From Dethiosulfatibacter sp. (GTDB taxonomy: Bacteria > Bacillota_A > Clostridia > Tissierellales > Dethiosulfatibacteraceae), in the NCBI GenBank assembly GCA_019084435.1, contig JAHRFV010000085.1:1-5515 (forward strand): a DNA stretch of 5,515 nt, in the 5' to 3' direction. How positions within the stretch are numbered: position 1 is the stretch's first letter; each line of letters starts with the position of its first letter. Both the position numbers and the translations under genes were made by a program. Of the stretch, positions 1 to 5,475 are shown piece after piece. The notes under the pieces were generated by a model. That model did not search any database. It was not told the DNA's origin and worked only from the letters and a program-made list of their open reading frames with translations.

Positions 1-155
1 ACGCCGTCTATTTCGTCATATTTTGGAGAAACGGCATACACGTTATAGTTGTTATCTTGTAATGTTTTGAATATTTTGTACCCAAAAGAATCCTGATTTG
101 GAGTGGCTCCTACTACAGCCCAATTCTTCAAGCTCAACATATCTTTAGCTTTCAT
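1..155 (-). CDS. CoA-binding domain protein (CoA_binding_2, YccU-like), partial
   Basis: Reading leftward from an ATG at 155, 51 complete codons stay open to the window edge, so only the N-terminal part is present. The protein starts MKAKDMLSLKNWAVVGATPN and continues through FGYKIFKTLQ, then NVYAVSPKYDEIDG. The pattern is a Rossmann-fold start: a first beta strand WAVVGAT with a GATxNxxxFG nucleotide-binding loop at about residues 15-24, and a second strand NVYAVSPK. This matches the N-terminus of the small (about 120-140 aa) single-domain CoA-binding proteins of the YccU/YneT type, which bind CoA; their cellular role is poorly defined. An AAAGGATG ribosome binding site lies just upstream of the ATG, and a promoter with TATAAT at 215-220 faces this way. 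The gene is divergent from the DUF1893 gene. The family call is fairly sure, the function unknown. Confidence 0.82.
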   Translation of the reverse strand, partial: MKAKDMLSLKNWAVVGATPNQDSFGYKIFKTLQDNNYNVYAVSPKYDEIDG

Positions 156-214
156 AATATCATCCTTTCTTAAGCTATTTGATCTAAAAGCGAGTGTCAA
201 CTTCTAGTATTTAC

Positions 215-244
215 ATTATATTACTAATATGTCTATCAGTTCAA
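215..244 (-). promoter_or_regulatory. Leftward sigma-A type promoter of the CoA-binding protein gene
   Basis: On the minus strand a TTGAAC -35 box (plus 239-244) is followed by an 18-bp spacer and a perfect TATAAT -10 box (plus 215-220). Transcription would start near 208, giving a leader of about 52 nt before the ATG at 155. A perfect TTGACA also occurs on this strand at 195-200, but its best -10 match is poor and would start transcription within the ribosome binding site, so it was not chosen. Confidence 0.6.
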
Positions 245-253
245 GTGATTTAT

Positions 254-262
254 TGATATAAT
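254..262 (+). promoter_or_regulatory. Extended -10 promoter of the DUF1893-aminotransferase pair
   Basis: TGATATAAT is an extended -10 element (TGn plus a perfect TATAAT). There is no good -35 box: 17 bp upstream reads TATCAG, which touches the -35 box of the opposing promoter. Start of transcription would be near 269, about 20 nt before the ATG at 290, with an AGGAG ribosome binding site at 279-283. The two divergent promoters therefore share DNA and may compete for polymerase. Confidence 0.55.
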
Positions 263-289
263 AATATGATTAACGATTAGGAGCATGAG

Positions 290-718
290 ATGAAAGACAT
301 AGATATAGCAAAAACAGTATTAAGTACTGAAAAACAATCTCTAGTGATTGTAAAAAATGGACAGATCATCTATAAAAGTGATAGAAGAGGAATCTACCCT
401 TTGTATATGGCAGTGAAAGAATGCGGACCTGAGTTGGAAGATGCTTCTGCTGCAGATAAGGTCGTTGGAAGAGGTGCTGCACAACTATATCAATTTTCGA
501 AGGTCAAATCAATCTACACATATATGATATCTGAAGGCACCAGAGAAGTGTTTAAAGAGAACCACATAGCTTTCGAAACTGAAAAAACAGTGCCTTTCAT
601 CAAGAACAGAGAAGGAACCGGCATGTGTCCTGTTGAAACACTGTCATATGAGGCAGAGACTTTTGATGACCTGCTGAAGAGAATAGAAGATTTTCTAACA
701 AAACTAAATTTAATATAA
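290..718 (+). CDS. DUF1893 protein (TM1506-like, cytidine-deaminase-like fold)
   Basis: A 142-aa protein, about the length usual for the family. The start is fixed by AGGAG at 279-283, six bases before the ATG. Visible family features are an N-terminal strand pair (SLVIVKNGQIIYKSD, 17-31), a DKVVGRGAAQL helix motif (56-66), a middle YTYMISEG segment, and a C-terminal NREGTGMCPVE motif (106-116). The family is known from the Thermotoga protein TM1506, whose fold is related to cytidine deaminases. In those enzymes the helix corresponding to GRGAA carries a zinc ligand (H or C) and a catalytic Glu, and a PCxxC motif gives two Cys ligands. Here the first motif is absent and only C113 and E116 stand near the second, so a classical zinc deaminase activity is unlikely. 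A ligand-binding or other role is inferred. It sits 19 bp before the aminotransferase, suggesting co-transcription. Family call good, function unknown. Confidence 0.8.
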   Translation: MKDIDIAKTVLSTEKQSLVIVKNGQIIYKSDRRGIYPLYMAVKECGPELEDASAADKVVGRGAAQLYQFSKVKSIYTYMISEGTREVFKENHIAFETEKTVPFIKNREGTGMCPVETLSYEAETFDDLLKRIEDFLTKLNLI

Positions 719-737
719 AAATTGGAGGGTTAATAAG

Positions 738-1859
738 ATGAAGATTAAAGACTTTGGCGTAGAAATATGGATGAACTTGTACGAAGATCATTGCGAGTAT
801 AATCTTGCCGAGACGTGTGTGGAGTCTTTGACTGTTGAGCAGGTCTTGGATTATTCAGGCGAAAAAGAGAAAGTAATAGAAGATATTAGAAAGATGAAGC
901 TTACATATGGTGATATTGAAGGATCTGTAAGGCTTAGAAATAGTATTGCAAATTTATATGCCGATAAGGACATGGAGAATATTTCTGTGTTGCATGGCGC
1001 CATTGGAGCCAATGCATTGACCATTATGACCCTGGTGGAAAGAGGGGATAAGGTTGTTTCTGTGTTGCCAACCTATCAGCAGCTCTACTCTATTCCTGAA
1101 TCGATAGGAGCGGATGTCAGTATACTCAAGTTGAAGCCTGAAAACAAATTCCTACCTGATCTAGATGAGTTGCGAAAACTAGTCAGTAAAGAGACAAAAT
1201 TAATCTGTATCAATAATCCCAACAATCCTACCGGTGCATTAATGGATGAAAAAATGCTCAAAGAAATTGTTGAAATAGCAAGAGAAGCAGATGCCTATAT
1301 CTTATCCGATGAGGTGTACAGAGGTTTGAATCATTCAGGAAATAGCTTTTCACCATCTATCGCCGATCTCTATGAAAAGGGAATAAGCACCGGAAGCATG
1401 TCCAAAACATACTCCATGGCAGGCATAAGACTGGGATGGGCTTGCGGTCCGAAGGCGTTTGTAAAGGCGGTCAGCAAGCAAAGAGACTACCACGTCATCA
1501 GCTGTGGTATGATTGATGACAAGCTAGCAACAATAGCGCTAGAGAATAAGGACAAAATCATCGAAAGAAACCTCGAAATTGTTAGGACAAACATCAAAAT
1601 CTTGGACGAGTGGATCAATAAAGAGCCACTGATATCTTACGTCAAGCCTGAGGGTGGAACGACAGCTTTTATGAAATATGACATACCTATGGGATCTGAA
1701 GAGCTTTGTCTCAAGCTGCTTCAGGAAAAAAGTGTCATGCTGTTACCTGGCAAAGCAATGGAAATGGAGGGATATGTGAGGATTGGTTTCGCCAACACAA
1801 CATCAGTCCTAGTTGAAGGACTGGAGAAGTTTTCAGAGTTTTTGAAGCAATACAATTAA
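738..1859 (+). CDS. PLP-dependent class I/II aminotransferase
   Basis: A complete 373-aa fold-type I aminotransferase, expected to move an amino group between an amino acid and a 2-oxo acid in the cytosol with pyridoxal phosphate. Family residues appear in order: Y57 in the LTYGDIEG segment, the GAIGAN phosphate-site loop (88-92), Y113 stacking on the cofactor ring, NNPNNPTG (159-166) with N163, SDEVYRG (190-196) with D191 and Y194, GSMSKTYSMAGIRLGW (219-234) with the Schiff-base lysine K223 and phosphate-binding R231, and YVRIGFANT (346-354) with carboxylate-binding R348. No key residue is missing. The ribosome binding site GGAGGG (724-729) lies eight bases before the ATG. The gene follows the DUF1893 gene by 19 bp and is probably in its transcript. 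The acidic, Cys-containing N-terminus (EIWMNLYEDHCEYNLAET) may shape the substrate pocket. Substrate cannot be deduced; annotation as aspartate or aromatic aminotransferase would be a guess. Confidence 0.92.
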   Translation: MKIKDFGVEIWMNLYEDHCEYNLAETCVESLTVEQVLDYSGEKEKVIEDIRKMKLTYGDIEGSVRLRNSIANLYADKDMENISVLHGAIGANALTIMTLVERGDKVVSVLPTYQQLYSIPESIGADVSILKLKPENKFLPDLDELRKLVSKETKLICINNPNNPTGALMDEKMLKEIVEIAREADAYILSDEVYRGLNHSGNSFSPSIADLYEKGISTGSMSKTYSMAGIRLGWACGPKAFVKAVSKQRDYHVISCGMIDDKLATIALENKDKIIERNLEIVRTNIKILDEWINKEPLISYVKPEGGTTAFMKYDIPMGSEELCLKLLQEKSVMLLPGKAMEMEGYVRIGFANTTSVLVEGLEKFSEFLKQYN

Positions 1860-1866
1860 TTTCTCG

Positions 1867-1895
1867 TTGCTTAAACACTGCTGAACAGGTATAAT
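1867..1895 (+). promoter_or_regulatory. Probable promoter of the ECF S-component leader
   Basis: A perfect TATAAT (1890-1895) lies 17 bp after TTGCTT (1867-1872), which matches the -35 consensus in only three of six bases. Transcription would begin near 1902, right at the first leader hairpin. The promoter starts within 10 bp of the aminotransferase stop codon, so the transporter gene could be expressed independently, by read-through, or both. Confidence 0.45.
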
Positions 1896-1901
1896 GGAAA
1901 A

Positions 1902-1933
1902 AGACAAGAAGTCTAAATAAGGAAGAATCCTTA
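1902..1933 (+). promoter_or_regulatory. Tandem small hairpins in the leader of the ECF S-component gene
   Basis: Two adjacent stem-loops precede the leader terminator. The first pairs AGAC (1902-1905) with GTCT (1911-1914) around AAGAA. The second pairs TAAGGA (1918-1923) with TCCTTA (1928-1933) around AGAA. Three A residues separate them. The TCCTT strand could instead pair with AAGGA in the terminator loop (1966-1970) or in the ribosome binding site (1998-2002), and AAGACA (1901-1906) could pair with TGTCTT (1959-1964) in the terminator. These alternatives make a switch conceivable. I see no match to TPP, cobalamin, FMN, THF, preQ1 or T-box signatures. The helices are short and could arise by chance. 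Confidence 0.3.
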
Positions 1934-1946
1934 AAATATAAAGCTG

Positions 1947-1989
1947 AAGCTGAACATATGTCTTGAAGGACATTTGCTCAGCTTTTTTT
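1947..1989 (+). terminator. Intrinsic terminator inside the ECF S-component leader (probable attenuator)
   Basis: AAGCTGA (1947-1953) pairs with TCAGCTT (1978-1984). A second helix inside pairs ATGTCT (1958-1963) with GGACAT (1968-1973) around TGAA, and C1955-G1976 and A1956-T1975 bridge the two. A run of seven T follows (1983-1989). An extra AAGCTGA at 1941-1947 repeats the left arm. It ends about 20 bp before the ATG at 2010, and the space between holds only the ribosome binding site. It could simply end the aminotransferase transcript, but the transporter then has no promoter of its own after it, so regulated read-through is more likely. Confidence 0.75.
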
Positions 1990-2009
1990 GTTGAATCAAG
2001 GAGGACATA

Positions 2010-2546
2010 ATGAAAAAAACAAAATCAAGGGAAATTGTATTATCAGGATTGTTCATAGCACTGGGGTTATTGGTTCCAATGGCATTCCATGCTATTGGTG
2101 CTACGGGACCTGTTTTTCTGCCCATGCACCTGCCGGTATTTATAGGGGGATTTATACTATCACCGGTCTATGCACTCATGGTCGGTATATTGACTCCGCT
2201 CCTAAGTAGTGTTCTTACAGGAATGCCAGTGTTGATGCCTATGGCTTTTATTATGATGGTTGAATTGGGCATCTATGGTCTTGTTGTTTCATTATTGAAA
2301 GAAAAGGGTATCAATAATATCGCTACTCTCGTGAGTGCAATGGTTCTTGGAAGAATCTCAGCAGGAATAATGGTAGCGATACTTGTTGGCTTTGTTGGTA
2401 TCAGATTTGCACCACCAGCCACTTTTCTGATTGGGGCAGTAACAACAGGTATACCAGGCATTTTAATTCAATTGATTTTTATACCCGTACTGCTGGCTGC
2501 AGTAAAAAAAGCAGTCCCGGATCTAATTTCAGGGAAAAACAGATAA
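2010..2546 (+). CDS. ECF transporter S component (PF12822-type), substrate unassigned
   Basis: A 178-aa integral membrane protein, the usual size for the substrate-binding S subunit of energy-coupling-factor importers, which take up vitamins and related micronutrients together with an EcfA/EcfA' ATPase pair and EcfT. Hydrophobic stretches suggest six helices: about 9-29, 35-52, 54-71, 76-96, 104-130 and 138-166, with a basic N-terminus (MKKTKSRE) and basic C-terminus (ISGKNR). A small-residue patch in helix 1 (SGLFIALG, 12-19) fits the segment that docks on EcfT. The conserved-looking GPVFLPMHLPVFIGGF block (33-48) and LTGMPVLMP (69-77) are typical of the PF12822 group that includes pantothenate, folate and cobalamin-precursor transporters; I cannot choose among them. 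The start is set by AAGGAGG (1998-2004), five bases upstream. The energising module must be encoded elsewhere. Expression appears to be controlled by the leader terminator just upstream. Confidence 0.82.
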   Translation: MKKTKSREIVLSGLFIALGLLVPMAFHAIGATGPVFLPMHLPVFIGGFILSPVYALMVGILTPLLSSVLTGMPVLMPMAFIMMVELGIYGLVVSLLKEKGINNIATLVSAMVLGRISAGIMVAILVGFVGIRFAPPATFLIGAVTTGIPGILIQLIFIPVLLAAVKKAVPDLISGKNR

Positions 2547-2580
2547 TCTGAGATATCATAAGAGAAAAACACCACAAAAT

Positions 2581-2619
2581 GAAACCAGCCCTCTTGAACT
2601 TCCTAAGAGAACTGGTTTC
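2581..2619. terminator. Hairpin after the ECF S-component gene, possible bidirectional terminator
   Basis: GAAACCAG (2581-2588) pairs with CTGGTTTC (2612-2619), and an inner helix pairs CTCTT (2591-2595) with AAGAG (2605-2609). It starts 35 bp after the transporter stop codon. Rightward the T-tract is poor (TATGATTCTGTTTT). Leftward the hairpin is followed by ATTTTGTGGTGTTTTT, a better tail, so it may serve a leftward transcript as much as the transporter gene. Confidence 0.5.
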
Positions 2620-2863
2620 TATGATTCTGTTTTCATGCTTACTCCTTTTGGTGGAATCACACCCTTATGTATTTTAGTAATATTCTGTAGGTCAGAATAT
2701 ATACTTAAAACATCTACCCTATCCTATCATTTGCTTGTAATGTATCAGATTGGTTATCTCAAACTTAATTTGGTTTCTTCTTGCAATGTTGACAAGATAT
2801 CAAACCCTTCTTCCTCTTCATCTACATTACTTTTTGATAAAATAGAATATCTGTTGTACTTAT

Positions 2864-2892
2864 ATTATAACCAATATACCTAATTTATTCAA
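2864..2892 (-). promoter_or_regulatory. Leftward promoter in the intergenic region
   Basis: On the minus strand TTGAAT (plus 2887-2892) is separated by exactly 17 bp from a perfect TATAAT (plus 2864-2869). Transcription would start near 2857 and run toward the hairpin at 2581-2619, giving a transcript of about 290 nt with no convincing open frame. In such AT-rich DNA a chance match is possible. Confidence 0.4.
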
Positions 2893-2960
2893 GAGGTTTA
2901 ATAAGAAACAACTTTTTTTTATTAAAACAAAATCTTTCTGATGATTATATACAACATATG

Positions 2961-3002
2961 TGATATAATATGCAGTATACAAAATGCTTTTTGTTAATGC
3001 TG
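2961..3002 (+). promoter_or_regulatory. ispE: Extended -10 promoter of the ispE operon with overlapping hairpin and GTATAC site
   Basis: TGATATAAT (2961-2969) is the same extended -10 element as that before the DUF1893 gene; no good -35 box is seen. The start of transcription should be near 2976. At that point CAGTATACAAAA (2973-2984) can pair with TTTTGT (2989-2994) and ATGCTG (2997-3002) around TGCT, with two bases bulged, forming a 12-bp hairpin that includes one G-T pair. The GTATAC core at 2975-2980 also resembles FadR-subfamily GntR operators. Leader length to the ATG at 3052 is about 75 nt. Confidence 0.45.
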
Positions 3003-3051
3003 AATTGAAATCTATGTTTTTTTATTACAATGACTGTATTTGAGGAATTAT

Positions 3052-3948
3052 ATGAATATACAAAAAAGCCTAAAACTTTACTCTTTTGCCAAAATTAATC
3101 TATTTTTTAACATTGTATCAAAAAGACAAGACAACTACCATCAGATAGAATCCATCATGCAGACCATAGATTTGAAAGATGAGATAGTGATTAAAAATAC
3201 AAATAAAGGCATAATAATAATGTGCGACGATTCATCCATTCCTCTGGATAATCGTAACACGGCTTATTTAGCTACTGAACTGATGATCGATAGATACCAT
3301 CTTGATGGTGGATACGAAATCTATATCAAAAAAAGAATCCCTCAGGGAGCGGGACTTGCCGGAGGTAGTGGCAATGCAGCAGCAGTCATTCTTGGGATTA
3401 GAGATATGAATGGTCTTAAGATATCAGACGAAGAGTTGGTGGATTTAGGTAAAACTATTGGGGCAGATGTCCCTTATTGTATTTTTGGAGGAACTTTTCT
3501 TGCTAAAGGAATTGGAGAACAGTTGATTCGTTTGAAAAATTTCTACTGGCAGTATGTTCTAGTTGTCAAACCAGCATTTAGCATAGCGACAAAAGATATT
3601 TATGACTTGGCAACCCAGGAAATGTACAATCGTTATGACATTACTGTACTGCTTGGAAAAATAGATGAAAGCAAAGACAATGAAGTCGTATTGGCGTGCA
3701 AAAATGTCCTTGAGGACATTGCCATCGAAATCTACCCTGAAATTAAATTAATTAAAAATAAAATTTTGGAAACGGGGGGTATCAACGCACAAATGACAGG
3801 GACAGGATCAGCTGTAATCGGATTTTATCCTGACAAAACTACATTAGATCAGGCAGCTACCTATTTTAGACAAAAATACGAACAAGTGTACATCACAAAA
3901 ACCACAAGGGAGGGAATAAAAAATGGAGAAAAAACTGGATATAATTAA
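3052..3948 (+). CDS. ispE: 4-diphosphocytidyl-2-C-methyl-D-erythritol kinase (IspE)
   Basis: IspE uses ATP to phosphorylate the 2-hydroxyl of CDP-methylerythritol in the MEP pathway to isopentenyl diphosphate, in the cytosol. The 298-aa length fits this GHMP-kinase family. Visible are AKIN near the N-terminus with the catalytic lysine K14, NYH (about 28-30) for substrate contact, the glycine-rich ATP loop PQGAGLAGGSGNAAA (97-111), GADVPYCIFGG (137-147) with the catalytic aspartate D139, and the late glycine motif MTGTGSAVIGFY (248-259). The loop reads GGSGNAA where GGSSNAA or GGSADAA is common, a mild variant. The ATG at 3052 is preferred because GAGGA (3042-3046) sits five bases upstream; the frame also opens at a TTG at 3040, but that codon overlaps the ribosome binding site. 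The end overlaps the GntR gene by 26 bp, so the two are translated from one message. Confidence 0.94.
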   Translation: MNIQKSLKLYSFAKINLFFNIVSKRQDNYHQIESIMQTIDLKDEIVIKNTNKGIIIMCDDSSIPLDNRNTAYLATELMIDRYHLDGGYEIYIKKRIPQGAGLAGGSGNAAAVILGIRDMNGLKISDEELVDLGKTIGADVPYCIFGGTFLAKGIGEQLIRLKNFYWQYVLVVKPAFSIATKDIYDLATQEMYNRYDITVLLGKIDESKDNEVVLACKNVLEDIAIEIYPEIKLIKNKILETGGINAQMTGTGSAVIGFYPDKTTLDQAATYFRQKYEQVYITKTTREGIKNGEKTGYN

Positions 3949-4597
3949 CATCAATGAATATAAGCCGTTAAGGGACATTGTGTTTGAAACATTGAAGGAT
4001 GCGATACTGAAGGGGAAACTAGAACCTAGAGAAAGACTGATGGAGATTCAGTTGGCAGATCAATTGGGTGTCAGTAGAACACCTGTCAGAGAGGCTATCA
4101 GAAAGTTGGAGCTGGAAGGTCTTGTTATCATGGAACCTAGGAAAGGAGCTTACGTATCAGATATATCCTATGAAGATATTATTGATACGCTTGAAGTGAG
4201 AGAAGCTTTAGAAACCTATGCAGTCAAGCTAGCTATAGAGAAAAACGAGGCAGAAAAGATAGAGGAATTGGAAAGCCTCAACAACGAATTTAAAAAAGCT
4301 TTTGAAGAGTATGATATCCAACGAATGGTTTACTTGGACACGACCATCCATAACAATATTTTAGCGTTATCAGGAAACAAGAAATTAATTTCATTTATGG
4401 ACGCTCTCAATGAGATCATGCAGCGCTTCAGACTTATCTATTTCAATGAATCATATAACCCTGAAAGTATAATTGTCGAACACTTCGAGGTGTTTAAGGC
4501 TATAAAAGCAGGTGACAAGACTGGTGCCGTAAAAGCTATGGAAAACCACCTTTCTAGCCTTAAGGATGACATTAAAAAGGTTTACAAGAAGGATTAG
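3923..4597 (+). CDS. GntR family transcriptional regulator, FadR/FCD subfamily
   Basis: A 224-aa DNA-binding regulator. Residues 14-78 form the GntR winged helix-turn-helix: PLRDIVFETLKDAILKGKL, then LADQLGVSRTPVREAIRKLE (44-63) as the recognition part, then LEGLVIMEPRKGAYV as the wing. Residues from about 84 on are the all-helical FCD effector domain, opening with the typical VREALE (92-97). D139, H143, H187 and H209 match the Asp-His-His-His metal site of FCD proteins, so a metal and a small carboxylate-like ligand are likely; which ligand is unknown. The GGAGG site at 3909-3913 lies within ispE, and the start overlaps the ispE end by 26 bp. A GntR gene right after ispE occurs in other Firmicutes. 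It may regulate its own operon through the GTATAC site near 2975, which is inferred. Confidence 0.92.
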   Translation: MEKKLDIININEYKPLRDIVFETLKDAILKGKLEPRERLMEIQLADQLGVSRTPVREAIRKLELEGLVIMEPRKGAYVSDISYEDIIDTLEVREALETYAVKLAIEKNEAEKIEELESLNNEFKKAFEEYDIQRMVYLDTTIHNNILALSGNKKLISFMDALNEIMQRFRLIYFNESYNPESIIVEHFEVFKAIKAGDKTGAVKAMENHLSSLKDDIKKVYKKD

Positions 4598-4615
4598 AAT
4601 TATGGGGATAAGTAG

Positions 4616-5431
4616 ATGTTTAAACTAATTGCGTGCGATTTGGACGACACCCTGCTAAAAAATGACTTTTCGGTAAGTGAAAACAACAGAAAAGCTATTA
4701 ATGAGGTAAAGAAACTTGGAGTTAAGCTAGTCGTTCTGACTGGAAGAGTTAGCGCTGCTGTAAAGCCGATTATTGAAGAGTTGGGATTAGATGAACCCTA
4801 TGGAAGCTTTCAGGGAGCAAAAATAACTGATCCGAAAACTGATAGCATACTATATTCTTGTCAGCTAGTAAAAAATGACATTCTGGATATTCTAAAATAT
4901 GCTGAAGATAATGACATCCATGTCAATATCTATGATGACACAAGAATATATGTCAAACGTTTGAATAAATGGTCTGATTTTTATGAAAGCTTTGCTAGGA
5001 AAGTAGATATTATTGAAGTGGGTAGCCTTCAGGATTATGATTTTAAAGAAACACCAAAGGTTGTTTTTATTGATGAAAACGAGAAGTTGATAAAAGCATT
5101 TGATGACATTGTAAAATTCAAATCAGATGATATAAATATGTTTTTTTCAAAAAAGAACTTTCTAGAATTTACCAAAAAAGAAGCTACAAAAGGGCGCGCT
5201 TTGGAATTTCTTGCCAAGAAATGGAATATAGAAATAAATGAAATAATAGCTATAGGTGACAATTTCAACGATCTCTCCATGATAGAATATGCCGGACTGG
5301 GCGTCTGTATGGGAAATGGCGAGGAAGATGTGAAGCAAAAATCAGATTTTATCACACTCTCTAATGAAAATGACGGTGTAGCTTATGCTTTGAATAAATT
5401 CATATTGAAAACACAAAACCCCGCGAAATGA
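4616..5431 (+). CDS. Cof-type HAD-IIB family phosphatase
   Basis: A 271-aa hydrolase of the haloacid dehalogenase superfamily with a type IIB cap, expected to remove phosphate from small metabolites such as sugar phosphates or nucleotide cofactors. Motif I is DLDDTLL (8-14) with the nucleophile D8 and acid/base D10; motif II is VVLTGR (39-44) with T42; motif III is K192 in TKGRALEFL; motif IV is IGDNFNDLSMIE (213-224) with D215 and D219 binding magnesium. The cap lies between about 85 and 185. The usual NGA after motif II reads FQGAKI here, a small variation. The ATG is preceded by GGGGA (4604-4608) and starts 18 bp after the GntR stop, so it ends the ispE operon. The last codons form the left arm of the terminator. 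Substrate cannot be predicted. Confidence 0.92.
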   Translation: MFKLIACDLDDTLLKNDFSVSENNRKAINEVKKLGVKLVVLTGRVSAAVKPIIEELGLDEPYGSFQGAKITDPKTDSILYSCQLVKNDILDILKYAEDNDIHVNIYDDTRIYVKRLNKWSDFYESFARKVDIIEVGSLQDYDFKETPKVVFIDENEKLIKAFDDIVKFKSDDINMFFSKKNFLEFTKKEATKGRALEFLAKKWNIEINEIIAIGDNFNDLSMIEYAGLGVCMGNGEEDVKQKSDFITLSNENDGVAYALNKFILKTQNPAK

Positions 5432-5445
5432 TTCAGCGGGGTTTT
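5415..5445. terminator. Terminator of the ispE-gntR-HAD operon, overlapping the HAD gene end
   Basis: AAAACCCCGC (5415-5424) pairs perfectly with GCGGGGTTTT (5436-5445) around an 11-nt loop that contains the TGA stop codon (5429-5431). The A-tract and T-tract make it usable from both strands, which fits a leftward gene ending at 5476. Confidence 0.88.
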
Positions 5446-5475
5446 GCTGTTGAGTTTTTGAGGAGTAATTATTTA

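Larger units (their letters stand above)
2547..3051. other. Gene-poor intergenic region of about 505 bp
   Basis: No convincing protein gene lies here. It contains a hairpin at 2581-2619, a short inverted repeat GGTG/CACC at 2650-2663, a perfect 8-bp inverted repeat ATATTCTG/CAGAATAT at 2680-2700, a leftward promoter at 2864-2892, a run of eight T at 2913-2920 with only a weak stem before it, and the ispE promoter region at 2961-3002. An 82-codon rightward frame beginning at 2635 has no ribosome binding site and a low-complexity, non-protein-like composition. The base composition is more AT-rich than the flanking genes from about 2820 onward. Confidence 0.6.

Noticed and set aside
172..200. 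Perfect minus-strand TTGACA at 195-200 as a -35 box for the CoA-binding gene
   Set aside because: The best -10 at 17 bp is TAGCTT, and the resulting start would cut into the ribosome binding site; the TTGAAC/TATAAT pair further upstream fits better.
1896..1946. Known riboswitch class (TPP, cobalamin, FMN, THF, preQ1, T-box) in the transporter leader
   Set aside because: The space is too short for most of these, and none of their signature sequences is visible.
1931..2125. 64-codon leftward frame opposite the transporter leader and gene start
   Set aside because: Antisense shadow of the transporter gene; it runs through the terminator and lacks a ribosome binding site.
2765..2821. 18-codon leftward frame with a CxxC motif (MKRKKGLISCQHCKKKPN)
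   Set aside because: No ribosome binding site and very short; the CxxC alone is not evidence of a gene.
2757..2864. 36-codon leftward stretch reading NVDEEEEGFDILSTLQEE and ending at TAA
   Set aside because: The composition looks somewhat protein-like and could be a gene remnant, but it has no start codon or ribosome binding site and matches no family I know.
2635..2883. 82-codon rightward open frame
   Set aside because: No ribosome binding site, no recognisable domain, a serine run and low-complexity hydrophobic text; it crosses the leftward promoter region and looks like a chance frame in AT-rich DNA.
2892..2920. Run of eight T after a small inverted repeat as a terminator
   Set aside because: The stem is interrupted and A/T-poor in pairing strength (about six broken pairs), so the T run is more likely AT-rich spacer.
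5035..5355. 106-codon leftward frame within the HAD gene
   Set aside because: Antisense shadow of a gene with all catalytic motifs intact; its composition is rich in S and F as expected for the complement of K- and E-rich coding DNA.
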